Notes: generated from the sequence alone by a model not told the origin. Shown: positions 1 to 5,190, counted from the first letter of the stretch. The stretch is DNA of 5,371 bases from Methanomicrobiales archaeon (GCA_012510335.1 JAAZIF010000043.1:1-5371); one strand, 5' to 3'. Translations and numbers: made by a program.

Positions 1-548
1 AGGGTTTCCAGTCCGACCTCATCGATGATCTCCCCGGAGAGTTCGGTAACCAGGTCGCCGGGTTCGGGGTGCCCCTGCAGGGTTGCCTCCCCGTCATCGG
101 TCACCTGGATCTGCCCGCTCCGCGCGAGGAGCATGAAGACCTTGCGGTTCTTGAGGTACTCTGCGACCACTCTCTTCGCCACTTCCACATCGGTTCCCTC
201 CATCCAGAGCGAATGGTAGAGGTCGGGCAGGCTCTTCTTCGGCATGATCGCGGTGACCGTCTCGCCGGGAGAATGCTGCTGCAGGAAGGCTGCAACCGCA
301 TCCTCCTCCTCTTGCAGCGAGGCGAGAACTCTCTTGAGCCGCGGCCGGGCATCATCCTCCTCCTCACCCCGAGCGATCCTCTCATCGATGGCGGCCTTGA
401 TATCCCGGACCCTGCCGATAACGACGACCGACCGTATCAGGGTGTCCTTGCGCGCGATGCGAACCGGTATCCCCCATTTCCGGAGGGAGCCGGCAATCTC
501 CCTGGCCTCGTTCTGATTGTAGAGAGCCAGCGTCTCTTCAAGCACCAT
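1..548 (-). CDS. Hypothetical protein, C-terminus cut by window edge
   Basis: I do not recognise this family. The reading frame is open from an ATG at 546-548 to the window edge (182 codons visible, no stop). The start is supported by an AGGAG Shine-Dalgarno with a 5-base gap. The codon pattern is coherent and GC-rich, which marks this frame as the real one among several overlapping frames. The protein starts MVLEETLALYNQNEAREI and continues into RKWGIPVRI (residues 23-31), so residues 10-50 look like a small alpha/beta module. A very acidic, probably helical stretch follows at about residues 55-95 (RGEEEDDARPRLK, LQEEEDAVAAF). The rest mixes helix with a short hairpin-like segment (LARSGQIQVTDDGEATL). 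There are no membrane segments, signal peptide or catalytic motif in the visible part. The N-terminal segment loosely recalls small signal-transducing modules of the DUF2007 type, but this is a guess. The gene is divergent from the hicB remnant. I am confident that it is a gene and have no functional call. Confidence 0.75.
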   Translation of the reverse strand, partial: MVLEETLALYNQNEAREIAGSLRKWGIPVRIARKDTLIRSVVVIGRVRDIKAAIDERIARGEEEDDARPRLKRVLASLQEEEDAVAAFLQQHSPGETVTAIMPKKSLPDLYHSLWMEGTDVEVAKRVVAEYLKNRKVFMLLARSGQIQVTDDGEATLQGHPEPGDLVTELSGEIIDEVGLET

Positions 549-550
549 AC

Positions 551-725
551 ATGCTCCTGATCATCAACCCTGATAATGAGGCTATCTATGAAGATGGGTA
601 CTGGTCTGCCGGCGCAACCGGGCACAGCAATCTTTACCGGTGGGGAGATACTCGAAGATCTGCTTGAGAATATCGAAGAGGCCGCGCGGTTATACTTCGA
701 AGACGAGGGAGGGGCCGGCGGATAG
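551..725 (+). pseudogene. HicB-like antitoxin remnant, frameshifted
   Basis: HicB antitoxins have a degenerate RNase H-like fold that neutralises the HicA mRNA interferase. They usually read ...DEDGYW-xxxx-PALPG-xxxQGET-EEALENIKEAIELYLEE. Here the two halves lie in different frames. From the ATG at 551, one frame gives MLLIINPDNEAIYEDGYWSA before drifting into unrelated residues and stopping at 665-667. The frame covering 594-725 gives LPAQPGTAIFTGGE followed by ILEDLLENIEEAARLYF, ending FEDEGGAGG at a TAG (723-725). YW and PAQPG are about four residues closer than in intact HicB, so a deletion of about ten bases near 605-610 that shifts the frame fits best. No HicA-like gene is visible on either side. 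The start at 551 overlaps the Shine-Dalgarno of the divergent gene, so it may not be the ancestral start. A sequencing error cannot be excluded, but the missing residues argue for a real lesion. Confidence 0.62.
554..558 (-). promoter_or_regulatory. Shine-Dalgarno of the gene starting at 548
   Basis: The minus strand reads AGGAG, five bases before the ATG at 546-548. It decides this start over an ATG a few bases upstream, whose frame stops almost at once. The motif lies inside the first codons of the divergent hicB-like remnant (ATG 551-553), so the two starts share the same bases. Confidence 0.6.
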
Positions 726-729
726 ATCG

Positions 730-745
730 CGAACCGGGTTTGAGA
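730..745 (+). repeat. 16-base direct repeat, copy 1
   Basis: CGAACCGGGTTTGAGA occurs here and again, identical and in the same orientation, at 5067-5082. The flanks on both sides do not continue the identity. Both copies lie in non-coding DNA next to toxin-antitoxin-type genes. Confidence 0.6.
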
Positions 746-834
746 GTACTTGCCGGATGCATCCCGTTGCCCCACCATCCGGCTGTGAGCAGCACAGGTA
801 GAGCCGGAGTCCCGGACGAGCCCGGATAACCTTT

Positions 835-852
835 CTCCGCCATGAGGCGGAG
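835..852. other. Perfect short hairpin after the antitoxin gene
   Basis: CTCCGCC-ATGA-GGCGGAG forms a 7-bp stem with a 4-base loop. It starts three bases beyond the stop codon of the minus-strand antitoxin-like gene (stop 855-857), so it would lie at the 3' end of that transcript. There is no T-run on the minus strand after it, so it is not a classical intrinsic terminator. It may protect or process the mRNA end. Confidence 0.45.
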
Positions 853-854
853 TG

Positions 855-1034
855 TCACAACTCCACGAACGTGTTGCGCGCCATGACTTCCTCGACATCA
901 TCCGCGAGCCGCTGTTTCTTTACCGCCTCCACCAGCCTTGCGAGCGTATCGTCGAGTGTCTCATCCGGGCGCCTGAGATCCAGGATCGCAGCATAGATCT
1001 CTTTCGAGACAGGGATCTTCTTCGTAGCCGGCAT
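855..1034 (-). CDS. Small orphan antitoxin-like protein (archaeal VapB/DUF7557 type)
   Basis: This is a 59-aa acidic protein starting MPATKKIPVSKEIYAAILDL and ending ARNTFVEL. The layout is an N-terminal strand with basic residues (KKIPVSKEIY), then a helix with the pattern RPDETLDDTLARLVEAVKK, then an acidic tail closing on FVEL. That is the organisation of small archaeal antitoxins of the UPF0330/VapB-like and DUF7557 families, which pair with PIN or RelE-type toxins. In those pairs the N-terminus binds DNA and the tail wraps the toxin. The start at 1034 is supported by a TATA-like box centred about 30 bases upstream, which implies an almost leaderless transcript and explains the lack of a Shine-Dalgarno. 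In such operons the toxin normally follows directly. Here the next bases on the minus strand form a hairpin, and none of the frames down to 726 reads like PIN, RelE or MazF. It is therefore either an orphan or a solitary regulator. The class is assigned by pattern, not by a search. Confidence 0.68.
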   Translation of the reverse strand: MPATKKIPVSKEIYAAILDLRRPDETLDDTLARLVEAVKKQRLADDVEEVMARNTFVEL

Positions 1035-1058
1035 TGAGACCAGATCGGTGCCGGCAAT

Positions 1059-1070
1059 GGATATATCTTA
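1059..1070 (-). promoter_or_regulatory. TATA-like box of the antitoxin gene
   Basis: The minus strand reads TAAGATATATCC. Its centre lies about 30 bases before the ATG at 1034. With the usual archaeal TATA-to-start distance of about 25 bases, transcription would begin within a few bases of the ATG, as in leaderless archaeal messages. Confidence 0.5.
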
Positions 1071-1114
1071 TTCAGCCGGGAGTGCAAAGACCGCAACGGC
1101 GGGTTCCCGGCAGG

Positions 1115-1164
1115 GTGCTCCCCCCATTGTTAGTGTTCTACGAAACGACTGACACTGGGAGCAC
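1115..1164. repeat. Two-part inverted repeat (possible structured RNA or element end)
   Basis: GTGCTCCC (1115-1122) pairs perfectly with GGGAGCAC (1157-1164). Inside it AGTGT (1132-1136) pairs with ACACT (1152-1156), which directly abuts the outer arm. This gives 13 pairs, with a one-sided 9-base bulge and a 15-base loop. There is no T-run on either side, so it is not a simple terminator. The function is unknown. Confidence 0.5.
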
Positions 1165-1617
1165 TCTCACCGTGCGATTGTTCTGTCATGAACACGGGTT
1201 GTTGCGCTAGCGTAATCTGGTCGGACCCCCTGAGATCAATTATCACCGTAGTTCGCCTGTAAAAACCTCTTCCAGGCCCCCGTCTCCACCAGAAAGGTGG
1301 GGGAGAAAGGTATCCGGAGCGGTAGTTGCGTGGCCACCGGAGCTGCACGGGAGGAAGTCGAAGAGTGGATCTGCGCCAGCAATCGAGTTTCCACATCGAG
1401 GGGCGGGATGGATCCCCGGCCTTCGGCAATCTCCGTAGCGGTCGGTAGAGGGTAAGCGGCCGGCCCGGAGCTCTATCAGCGGGGCATCCTGCCGGGAAGG
1501 CGGTGGCTTCGGGATCGTGGACCGAGGAGCCCCCTTATTCTCGTCAGGGGATGAATCGACCCTCAGTATGTCATCATATACGTTCACCCCGCATGGCCAT
1601 TCTTTATGCCGGGAAAA

Positions 1618-1630
1618 ACCCCAATGGGGT
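1618..1630 (+). other. Small hairpin upstream of tnpB (possible IS left-end element)
   Basis: ACCCC-AAT-GGGGT is a perfect 5-bp stem ending seven bases before the tnpB ATG (1637). IS200/IS605 elements have subterminal hairpins recognised by the Y1 transposase. Its position just before tnpB is compatible with that, but so short a hairpin could arise by chance. A TATA-like TTTATG lies at 1603-1608. Confidence 0.25.
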
Positions 1631-1636
1631 AAGTGT

Positions 1637-2366
1637 ATGCAATCGGTGGCGAAGTTGCGGTTGTTTACCACTCCTGACGAGCGACGGATGCTGTTCGCCA
1701 CGAATCAGATCCGGGAGACCTTCGGGCCCTCGGCCCAGATGACTCAGCTTGCCATCCACAAGGTCGCCGCGAGTATACCGGAGCACCCGGGAGGCCATCC
1801 GGGAGCAGGACACGATCCTTGCCGCTCTCTGCAAACCCACAAAATCCCTCGCCGGGCTCGCATTCCGGGTTCACGGGGTCATCTGCTATGATGCCCGGGT
1901 ACTCTCTCGGCCGGAACCAGGTGAGCATCTGGACGCTGGAGGGCAGGATCAAACGCCGGTACACGAAACCCGATCACTTCCCGGCGGTCCCGACCATCAA
2001 ACAGACCGATCTCGCCTACCGGGACGGGGCGTTCCGGCTGTATGCCACTGTCGAAACCCTGGATGGCGAACCCACAAAACCCACCGAATACCCTGGAGTC
2101 GATCTCGGGGTGGTCACCATTGCCACAACAAGCGACGGAGGGGTCTTTTAGAGCGACGCCACCGAGCAGGTGCGGCGGCGTTACGGCAGACCCCGGGGGA
2201 TTCTCCAGAAGAAGGGTGCCAGGTCAGCCAGGAGGAAACTGCGAACAATTTCCGGGAGAGAGCGCTGGTTTAAGACCGACACCAATCACATCATCAGCAA
2301 GTGGATCGTTTGCGCGGCACAAGGCACGAAGCGGGGATAGCTCTCGAAGATCCGACGGGCATCTAC
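1637..2366 (+). pseudogene. tnpB: Decayed IS200/IS605-family tnpB, lacking its 3' part
   Basis: TnpB is the RNA-guided RuvC-like endonuclease of IS200/IS605 elements. The remnant starts MQSVAKLRLFTTPDERRM, a typical TnpB N-terminus. It then jumps to IRETFGPSAQMTQLAIHKVA, which fits family text such as LRERFGLSAQMAVRAIAKVA, so roughly 30-40 residues between the two are missing in frame. Near 1780 the homology moves to another frame (KSLAGLAFRVHGVICYDARV). Near 1905-1915 it shifts again to VSIWTLEGRIKRRY, LAYRDGAFRLYATVE and the RuvC-I segment GVDLGVVTIATTSDGGVF. An in-frame TAG (2149-2151) follows. The same frame then resumes with EQVRRRYG and ERWFKTDTNHIISKWIV. A last shift near 2335 gives the RuvC-II motif GIALEDPTGIY. 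Homology ends there. The zinc finger and RuvC-III are absent at this point. With at least three frameshifts, a stop and deletions it cannot be functional. No Y1 transposase (tnpA) is visible. Confidence 0.88.
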
Positions 2367-2851
2367 CAACCTGATCGAAGAAAGCGACCGATATCCTCGG
2401 TGGTGGATATATCCCCGTTGCCTCTCCCAAAAAGAGCGTTCAGTTCTGCCTTATATCTTTTCGTGTTTTTCGGAGCGCCCCCGTGCGTCAGTATGTATCC
2501 TTTCCATTTTATTTCGTTACGGTAAATCTGCGGAATTTTATCCCTGATTGCGTGATATGTTGCCATAATCTGGTCGGATGCATGTTTCACATCTATTCCT
2601 TTGAGTTCTACAAAACATAGTATTTTCGTACAATCCTTTGAGTCATGCGGTGTATAAAATACGATCAGGTCGCATATCGGCCCATTCACATTGAAATCCC
2701 TTCTGAATGCCGAATATTCATTCGAGTTCTCATCTATCTCGAAAAAGGCAACCTGTTCATTCCTCTCCGGTTCGATGCGTATCCTCTTTCCGCTCTCGCT
2801 ATATGAGGTGCCACGGCATAAACAGGTCAGAACCAGTGTATCAAACAGCAT
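2363..2851 (-). CDS. Putative PD-(D/E)XK-type nuclease, partner of the ATPase
   Basis: This is a soluble protein of about 162 aa starting MLFDTLVLTCLCRG. I chose the ATG at 2849-2851 because GAGGT precedes it by five bases. The frame is open up to 3055, but that part lies inside the ATPase gene. An ATG 12 bases upstream (2861-2863) is the alternative. The gene overlaps the ATPase end by 11 bases, so it is probably translationally coupled. The key feature is CDLIVFYTP (D61) followed by the strand-turn ILCFVELKGIDVKHASDQI, with E82, K84 and Q94. This is the D...ExK arrangement plus helix glutamine of PD-(D/E)XK nucleases. FFEID near residues 36-40 could provide the acidic residue of the first helix. 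There is no TOPRIM, HNH or PIN motif. The last codons (RFLRSGW) lie in the zone where the antisense tnpB remnant ends, so the C-terminus may be altered. The gene is real; nuclease activity is inferred from motifs. It would act as the effector of the ATPase upstream. Confidence 0.72.
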   Translation of the reverse strand: MLFDTLVLTCLCRGTSYSESGKRIRIEPERNEQVAFFEIDENSNEYSAFRRDFNVNGPICDLIVFYTPHDSKDCTKILCFVELKGIDVKHASDQIMATYHAIRDKIPQIYRNEIKWKGYILTHGGAPKNTKRYKAELNALFGRGNGDISTTEDIGRFLRSGW

Positions 2852-4295
2852 CTTCGACCTCATCCATCTCAAAAAAGATCCTGGAAACTTTTTCAGACAC
2901 ATTACTGAAAGTTTCCCACTCAATAAAGCCGTTTTCCTCCAATATATCTCTTGTTCTGCCTCCTTCAAAGAGATAGACGGACACTTTCTCTTGAGAGATA
3001 AAGGCGTCCGGATCTTTGAGGAAGAATAAATCTTTAATAGCCTCCGGATTCTCATGTCTCGATGCTTTCATGAGATTTACCAGATGATCGACGAAATATG
3101 GGCTGTGAGTGGTTATCAGTACATTCAATCCGCAATTAACAAGCATTGTGAGTAATTCCATCAATTGCGCCTGTGCTTCAGGGTGAAGGTTCATCTCCGG
3201 TTCATCGATGATGATCAACTCGTCAGGGGATATCCTGTAGCGGAGGTAGAGAACAAGCGGGGAGAGGCCTTTCACCATGGATGCCGCCACCGTCATATCC
3301 AGTGGAATTTTCCGGTCTGTTCCCCATTCAAACAGGATTTCACGGAATGGGTCCGGGTCATCTGTTGAGAGTACAAGGCGGCCTTCAAGGATCTCTCTCT
3401 CTAACAGGTCTGCATACTCAAGGTATTTTTTGACGCAGGGTTCTTTTTCCGCGTACTGGCGTCTCCTTTTAAGATCTCCCCATCTACGTATAGCGAGGAT
3501 AGTTGAGACCAGGCTTGAGACGGGGTATGGAAGCGCGGGTTTTTCAGGCTCAGGCCCGTGGGAATCGTCAAACCGGGCCTCTTCATTCATCGCCCTCTTG
3601 CTTCTTATCGGATTATAGAGCAACGGTATCCCCGTTCGTTCAGCACCAAAAACCCTTACATCACGAAACAACGCCCTATGAATCAACATGAATATGTTGC
3701 CTGAAACAAGTCTTTTTATCTCTTTAATAGGTATTTTATCCTGAACGCTTTCACCCTCGGTGTAAATAAATACCCGGCTCTCGTCTCTCTCTTTCACAAC
3801 ACTAACAAGGCTTTTTCCCTCCTTATCCACCCCCAATCTCTCTTTGACGGCAACTTTTAAGCTCGATTCGACCAGGCGCTCCACATGTTCTCGAATATCC
3901 ACCTCCACGACGAGATCATCGAGTGCCACCCGTGTCGTTCCGAGATAATTCTTAATCCAGTCTGGACAGAGCTTTGCCAGATCGTTATAGTAATCAACCG
4001 AATAGTCCCTGATAAACGTGGATATGTCGATATTCGCGCTTCCCCCTTCAATGAGTCGGCTGATGGCCGTATCGATCGGTTCATATTTTTTAGAAGTCCT
4101 ATCATCGACATATGCATGGGTATACTGCGACCAGCCATATTCCCCGAACAGCAAAGCAATCAAATACGCACTGTATGTCTTACCCGTATTATTTGGCCCG
4201 ACAAAGACTGTCAACGGTTTGAGCCGGATATCTGCCTCTTCCAGGGCACCTAATTTTTGAGCGCTTATTTGGATTGCACCTTCTCCTTTTATCAT
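2841..4295 (-). CDS. ABC/OLD-like AAA ATPase, candidate defence sensor
   Basis: This is a complete 484-aa cytosolic ATPase of the SMC/ABC-like AAA group (AAA_15/AAA_21, OLD-like). In order, it has an N-terminal strand pair (IQISAQKLGALEEADIRL), Walker A GPNNTGKT (33-40) and a long variable insert (about 50-330). The insert contains the family landmark FGAERTGIPLLY (216-227) and a charged helical segment (269-305). Then come a signature-like MVKGLSPLVLYLRY (340-353), Walker B ELIIIDEPE (359-367, D364/E365), D-loop NLHPEAQ and the switch histidine in TTHSPYF (H397). Only about 85 residues follow, so the TOPRIM domain of true OLD nucleases is absent. Such ATPases typically dimerise around ATP and control a separate effector; here that would be the overlapping PD-(D/E)XK-like protein. 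The start at 4295 is supported by GGAGGG ten bases upstream and a TATA box. Base composition is clearly more AT-rich than the flanks, which suggests transfer. Defence function is inferred, and the ATPase assignment is secure. Confidence 0.93.
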   Translation of the reverse strand: MIKGEGAIQISAQKLGALEEADIRLKPLTVFVGPNNTGKTYSAYLIALLFGEYGWSQYTHAYVDDRTSKKYEPIDTAISRLIEGGSANIDISTFIRDYSVDYYNDLAKLCPDWIKNYLGTTRVALDDLVVEVDIREHVERLVESSLKVAVKERLGVDKEGKSLVSVVKERDESRVFIYTEGESVQDKIPIKEIKRLVSGNIFMLIHRALFRDVRVFGAERTGIPLLYNPIRSKRAMNEEARFDDSHGPEPEKPALPYPVSSLVSTILAIRRWGDLKRRRQYAEKEPCVKKYLEYADLLEREILEGRLVLSTDDPDPFREILFEWGTDRKIPLDMTVAASMVKGLSPLVLYLRYRISPDELIIIDEPEMNLHPEAQAQLMELLTMLVNCGLNVLITTHSPYFVDHLVNLMKASRHENPEAIKDLFFLKDPDAFISQEKVSVYLFEGGRTRDILEENGFIEWETFSNVSEKVSRIFFEMDEVEDAV

Positions 4296-4305
4296 TGTTG
4301 TCCAG

Positions 4306-4311
4306 CCCTCC
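4306..4311 (-). promoter_or_regulatory. Shine-Dalgarno of the ATPase gene
   Basis: The minus strand reads GGAGGG ten bases before the ATG at 4293-4295. The gap is slightly long but the match is strong, and it supports this start for the operon's first gene. Confidence 0.55.
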
Positions 4312-4343
4312 GTTCTCAGAATACGTTATCATTGGGAGAACAA

Positions 4344-4365
4344 CCTTATAAACTAATAATCTTTC
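4344..4365 (-). promoter_or_regulatory. TATA box and purine-rich BRE of the ATPase-nuclease operon
   Basis: The minus strand reads CGAAAGATTATTAG and then TTTATAAGG. The second block is a good archaeal TATA box centred near 4350. The purine-rich CGAAAG lies somewhat upstream, where a BRE might sit. Transcription would start near 4324 and leave a leader of about 30 bases that carries the Shine-Dalgarno. No operator-like palindrome is evident. Confidence 0.6.
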
Positions 4366-4435
4366 GACTCTGTGGAGATCGTGCTTTGAGGCGTGCCCGG
4401 ATGAGCTCAGCGAACAGGGTATGAGAGTCAACTAC
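4364..4435 (+). pseudogene. Possible tnpB C-terminal zinc-finger remnant
   Basis: On the plus strand, the orientation of the tnpB remnant at 1637-2366, one frame reads TLWRSCFEACPDELSEQGMR followed by VNYPSL. TnpB C-termini commonly read FxCxxCGFEAxADxNAAxNI...VNxP, with the D being the RuvC-III catalytic residue. Here WRSC-FEAC-PD resembles CRSCGFEACAD with the first Cys changed to Trp and the Gly lost, and VNYPSL matches the usual tail. The match is short and degenerate, so confidence is low. If correct, this is the missing 3' end of the tnpB at 1637-2366, separated from it by the ATPase-nuclease operon. Confidence 0.38.
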
Positions 4436-4470
4436 CCCTCGCTAACGCAGTGGGCTTGCACCGGGAATCC
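4424..4470 (+). other. Possible IS200/IS605 right end / omega-RNA scaffold remnant
   Basis: GTCAACTACCCCTCGCTAAC followed by GCAGTGGGCTTGC resembles, from memory, the conserved 3' region of many IS605/IS1341-type elements. In those, a TCAACxACCC block is followed by a short hairpin and a GGGCTTG block, overlapping the tnpB 3' end and the omega-RNA. The hairpin pairing (CCC...GGG with GC/GC inside) is imperfect here. This is a low-confidence call that depends on the adjacent zinc-finger-like segment. Confidence 0.3.
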
Positions 4471-4734
4471 CATGGAGACTACAACGATGCAATTTAATTC
4501 GCCCGAAGGTTGCTTTATCCAGCCTTATTCGTGCAGGCCGGTTGACGCGGCCCCTACCGATTATCTGTGGAACCCCGGAATCACCGGCTACTTCCCCTCT
4601 CACCATCGGCGCACATCATACGCAAGGAGTAGTGTGGTTGAAATCTCCTCTTCAGGAGTCAGCGTCAATGCGCCAGTACCCGAAGTATCGACGCCAGAAT
4701 ACAAAAATATTACTGGGGGCAATTCCGTCGAATA

Positions 4735-4774
4735 GGGAGAGGATGTCACCATCCTCCCCCGCTTGCGCAGCGGG
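4735..4774. repeat. Tandem overlapping hairpins
   Basis: The first hairpin pairs GGG-(A)-GAGGATG (4735-4745) with CATCCTC-CCC (4750-4759). It has 10 pairs, one bulged A and a TCAC loop. The second pairs CCCGC (4758-4762) with GCGGG (4770-4774) around TTGCGCA. The two share bases 4758-4759, so they compete or abut. No T-run follows on either strand. It may be a structured RNA or an element end. Confidence 0.45.
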
Positions 4775-4907
4775 TCTCCTTGCCCGTTCGAGATGAGTGT
4801 CTTCCTTAACCGGGACCGGTACAGTAACTTCTTTCCCGGCGGCAACACTCTGCGACCGGTTGCGCCCAAATAAGCGTTCTTCAATGAGATTTCTGCATAT
4901 GGTCGTC

Positions 4908-4932
4908 ACGGTCGGGTTTTTTCCCCCGCCGT
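4908..4932. repeat. Hairpin with a T6 loop
   Basis: ACGG-(T)-CGGG pairs with CCCG-CCGT around the loop TTTTTTCC, giving eight pairs with one bulge. The T-run is in the loop rather than after the stem, so it is not a standard intrinsic terminator. Archaeal termination can use T-runs alone on the plus strand, but there is no evident plus-strand gene to terminate. Confidence 0.3.
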
Positions 4933-5066
4933 CGTAGTGTTCGCCGGGATGACAGAAGAAGAGACCGCCCCCGGTCCCGGCCTTACGAGACGGATCGGGA
5001 CGTGAGGTGGATCGGTAGGACGCGACAGTTCGCCTGAAACCGGAGCGGGAGAGAACCAGGGGTCTT

Positions 5067-5082
5067 CGAACCGGGTTTGAGA
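5067..5082 (+). repeat. 16-base direct repeat, copy 2
   Basis: This copy is identical to 730-745 (CGAACCGGGTTTGAGA) and in the same orientation. It lies about 110 bases beyond the hepT stop, in non-coding DNA. Confidence 0.6.
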
Positions 5083-5190
5083 ATCCGTCAGGCTTCAGGG
5101 CGCGAAACAGTGAGCATTGGAGATGCGAGGAACGGAGTTCGAGCACCGATCCTGTTCTACGCGATCGCCCCGAAGATCCCTTATGGCCGG

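Larger units (their letters stand above)
1071..1636. other. Gene-poor stretch with short palindromes
   Basis: I see no convincing gene in this stretch. Minus-strand frames are open across much of it (for example 1243-1701), but they encode low-complexity Pro/Arg/Gly/Ser-rich text with no motif, as expected of GC-rich shadow frames. Visible structure includes a two-part inverted repeat (1115-1164), an 8-base palindrome CGCTAGCG (1205-1212) and a hairpin CTCCACC-AGAAA-GGTGGGG (1284-1302). A small hairpin precedes tnpB (1618-1630). The stretch may hold decayed mobile-element DNA, such as the left flank of the IS. Confidence 0.5.
4470..5190. other. Gene-poor stretch with several hairpins
   Basis: I see no supported gene in this stretch. 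A plus-strand frame stays open from 4352 to 4735 and a minus-strand frame from 5146 to 4652, but neither shows domain-like text, a good ribosome site or coherent codon use. Visible structure includes a CTCCT-CTTC-AGGAG hairpin (4645-4658), a double hairpin (4735-4774) and a hairpin around a T6 run (4908-4932). The second copy of a 16-base repeat lies at 5067-5082, and a GCGATCGC palindrome at 5161-5168 is close to the hepT stop. It is plausibly decayed mobile DNA. Confidence 0.5.

Noticed and set aside
437..901. Open minus-strand frame of 154 codons
   Set aside because: It overlaps the better supported gene at 1-548, the hicB remnant and the antitoxin gene. Its text is Ser/Pro/Arg-rich without motifs, so it is a shadow frame.
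1243..1701. Open minus-strand frame of 152 codons
   Set aside because: Low-complexity text, no ribosome site, and antisense to the start of tnpB. It does not resemble a Y1 transposase (tnpA), which I looked for.
2852..3055. N-terminal extension of the nuclease frame up to 3055
   Set aside because: It lies entirely inside the ATPase gene in another frame. The ATG at 2851 has a well-spaced GAGGT and gives the usual short overlap of an operon.
2363..4295. Assignment of the operon to PARIS, Gabija or Septu
   Set aside because: The small protein has no TOPRIM/DUF4435 signature (PARIS) and no HNH motif (Septu). The ATPase lacks the C-terminal TOPRIM domain of GajA and no helicase gene is present (Gabija).
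4421..4735. Plus-strand frame of 104 codons
   Set aside because: There is no ribosome site or recognisable domain. Its beginning is better explained as a possible tnpB tail, and the rest has no coherent coding signal.
5060..5100. tRNA-like T-arm (TTCGAA next to GGG)
   Set aside because: No acceptor, D or anticodon stems can be built around it on either strand.
4652..5146. Open minus-strand frame of 164 codons
   Set aside because: The start region reads like spurious translation of GC-rich DNA. There is no domain, and the frame crosses the double hairpin and the 16-base repeat.
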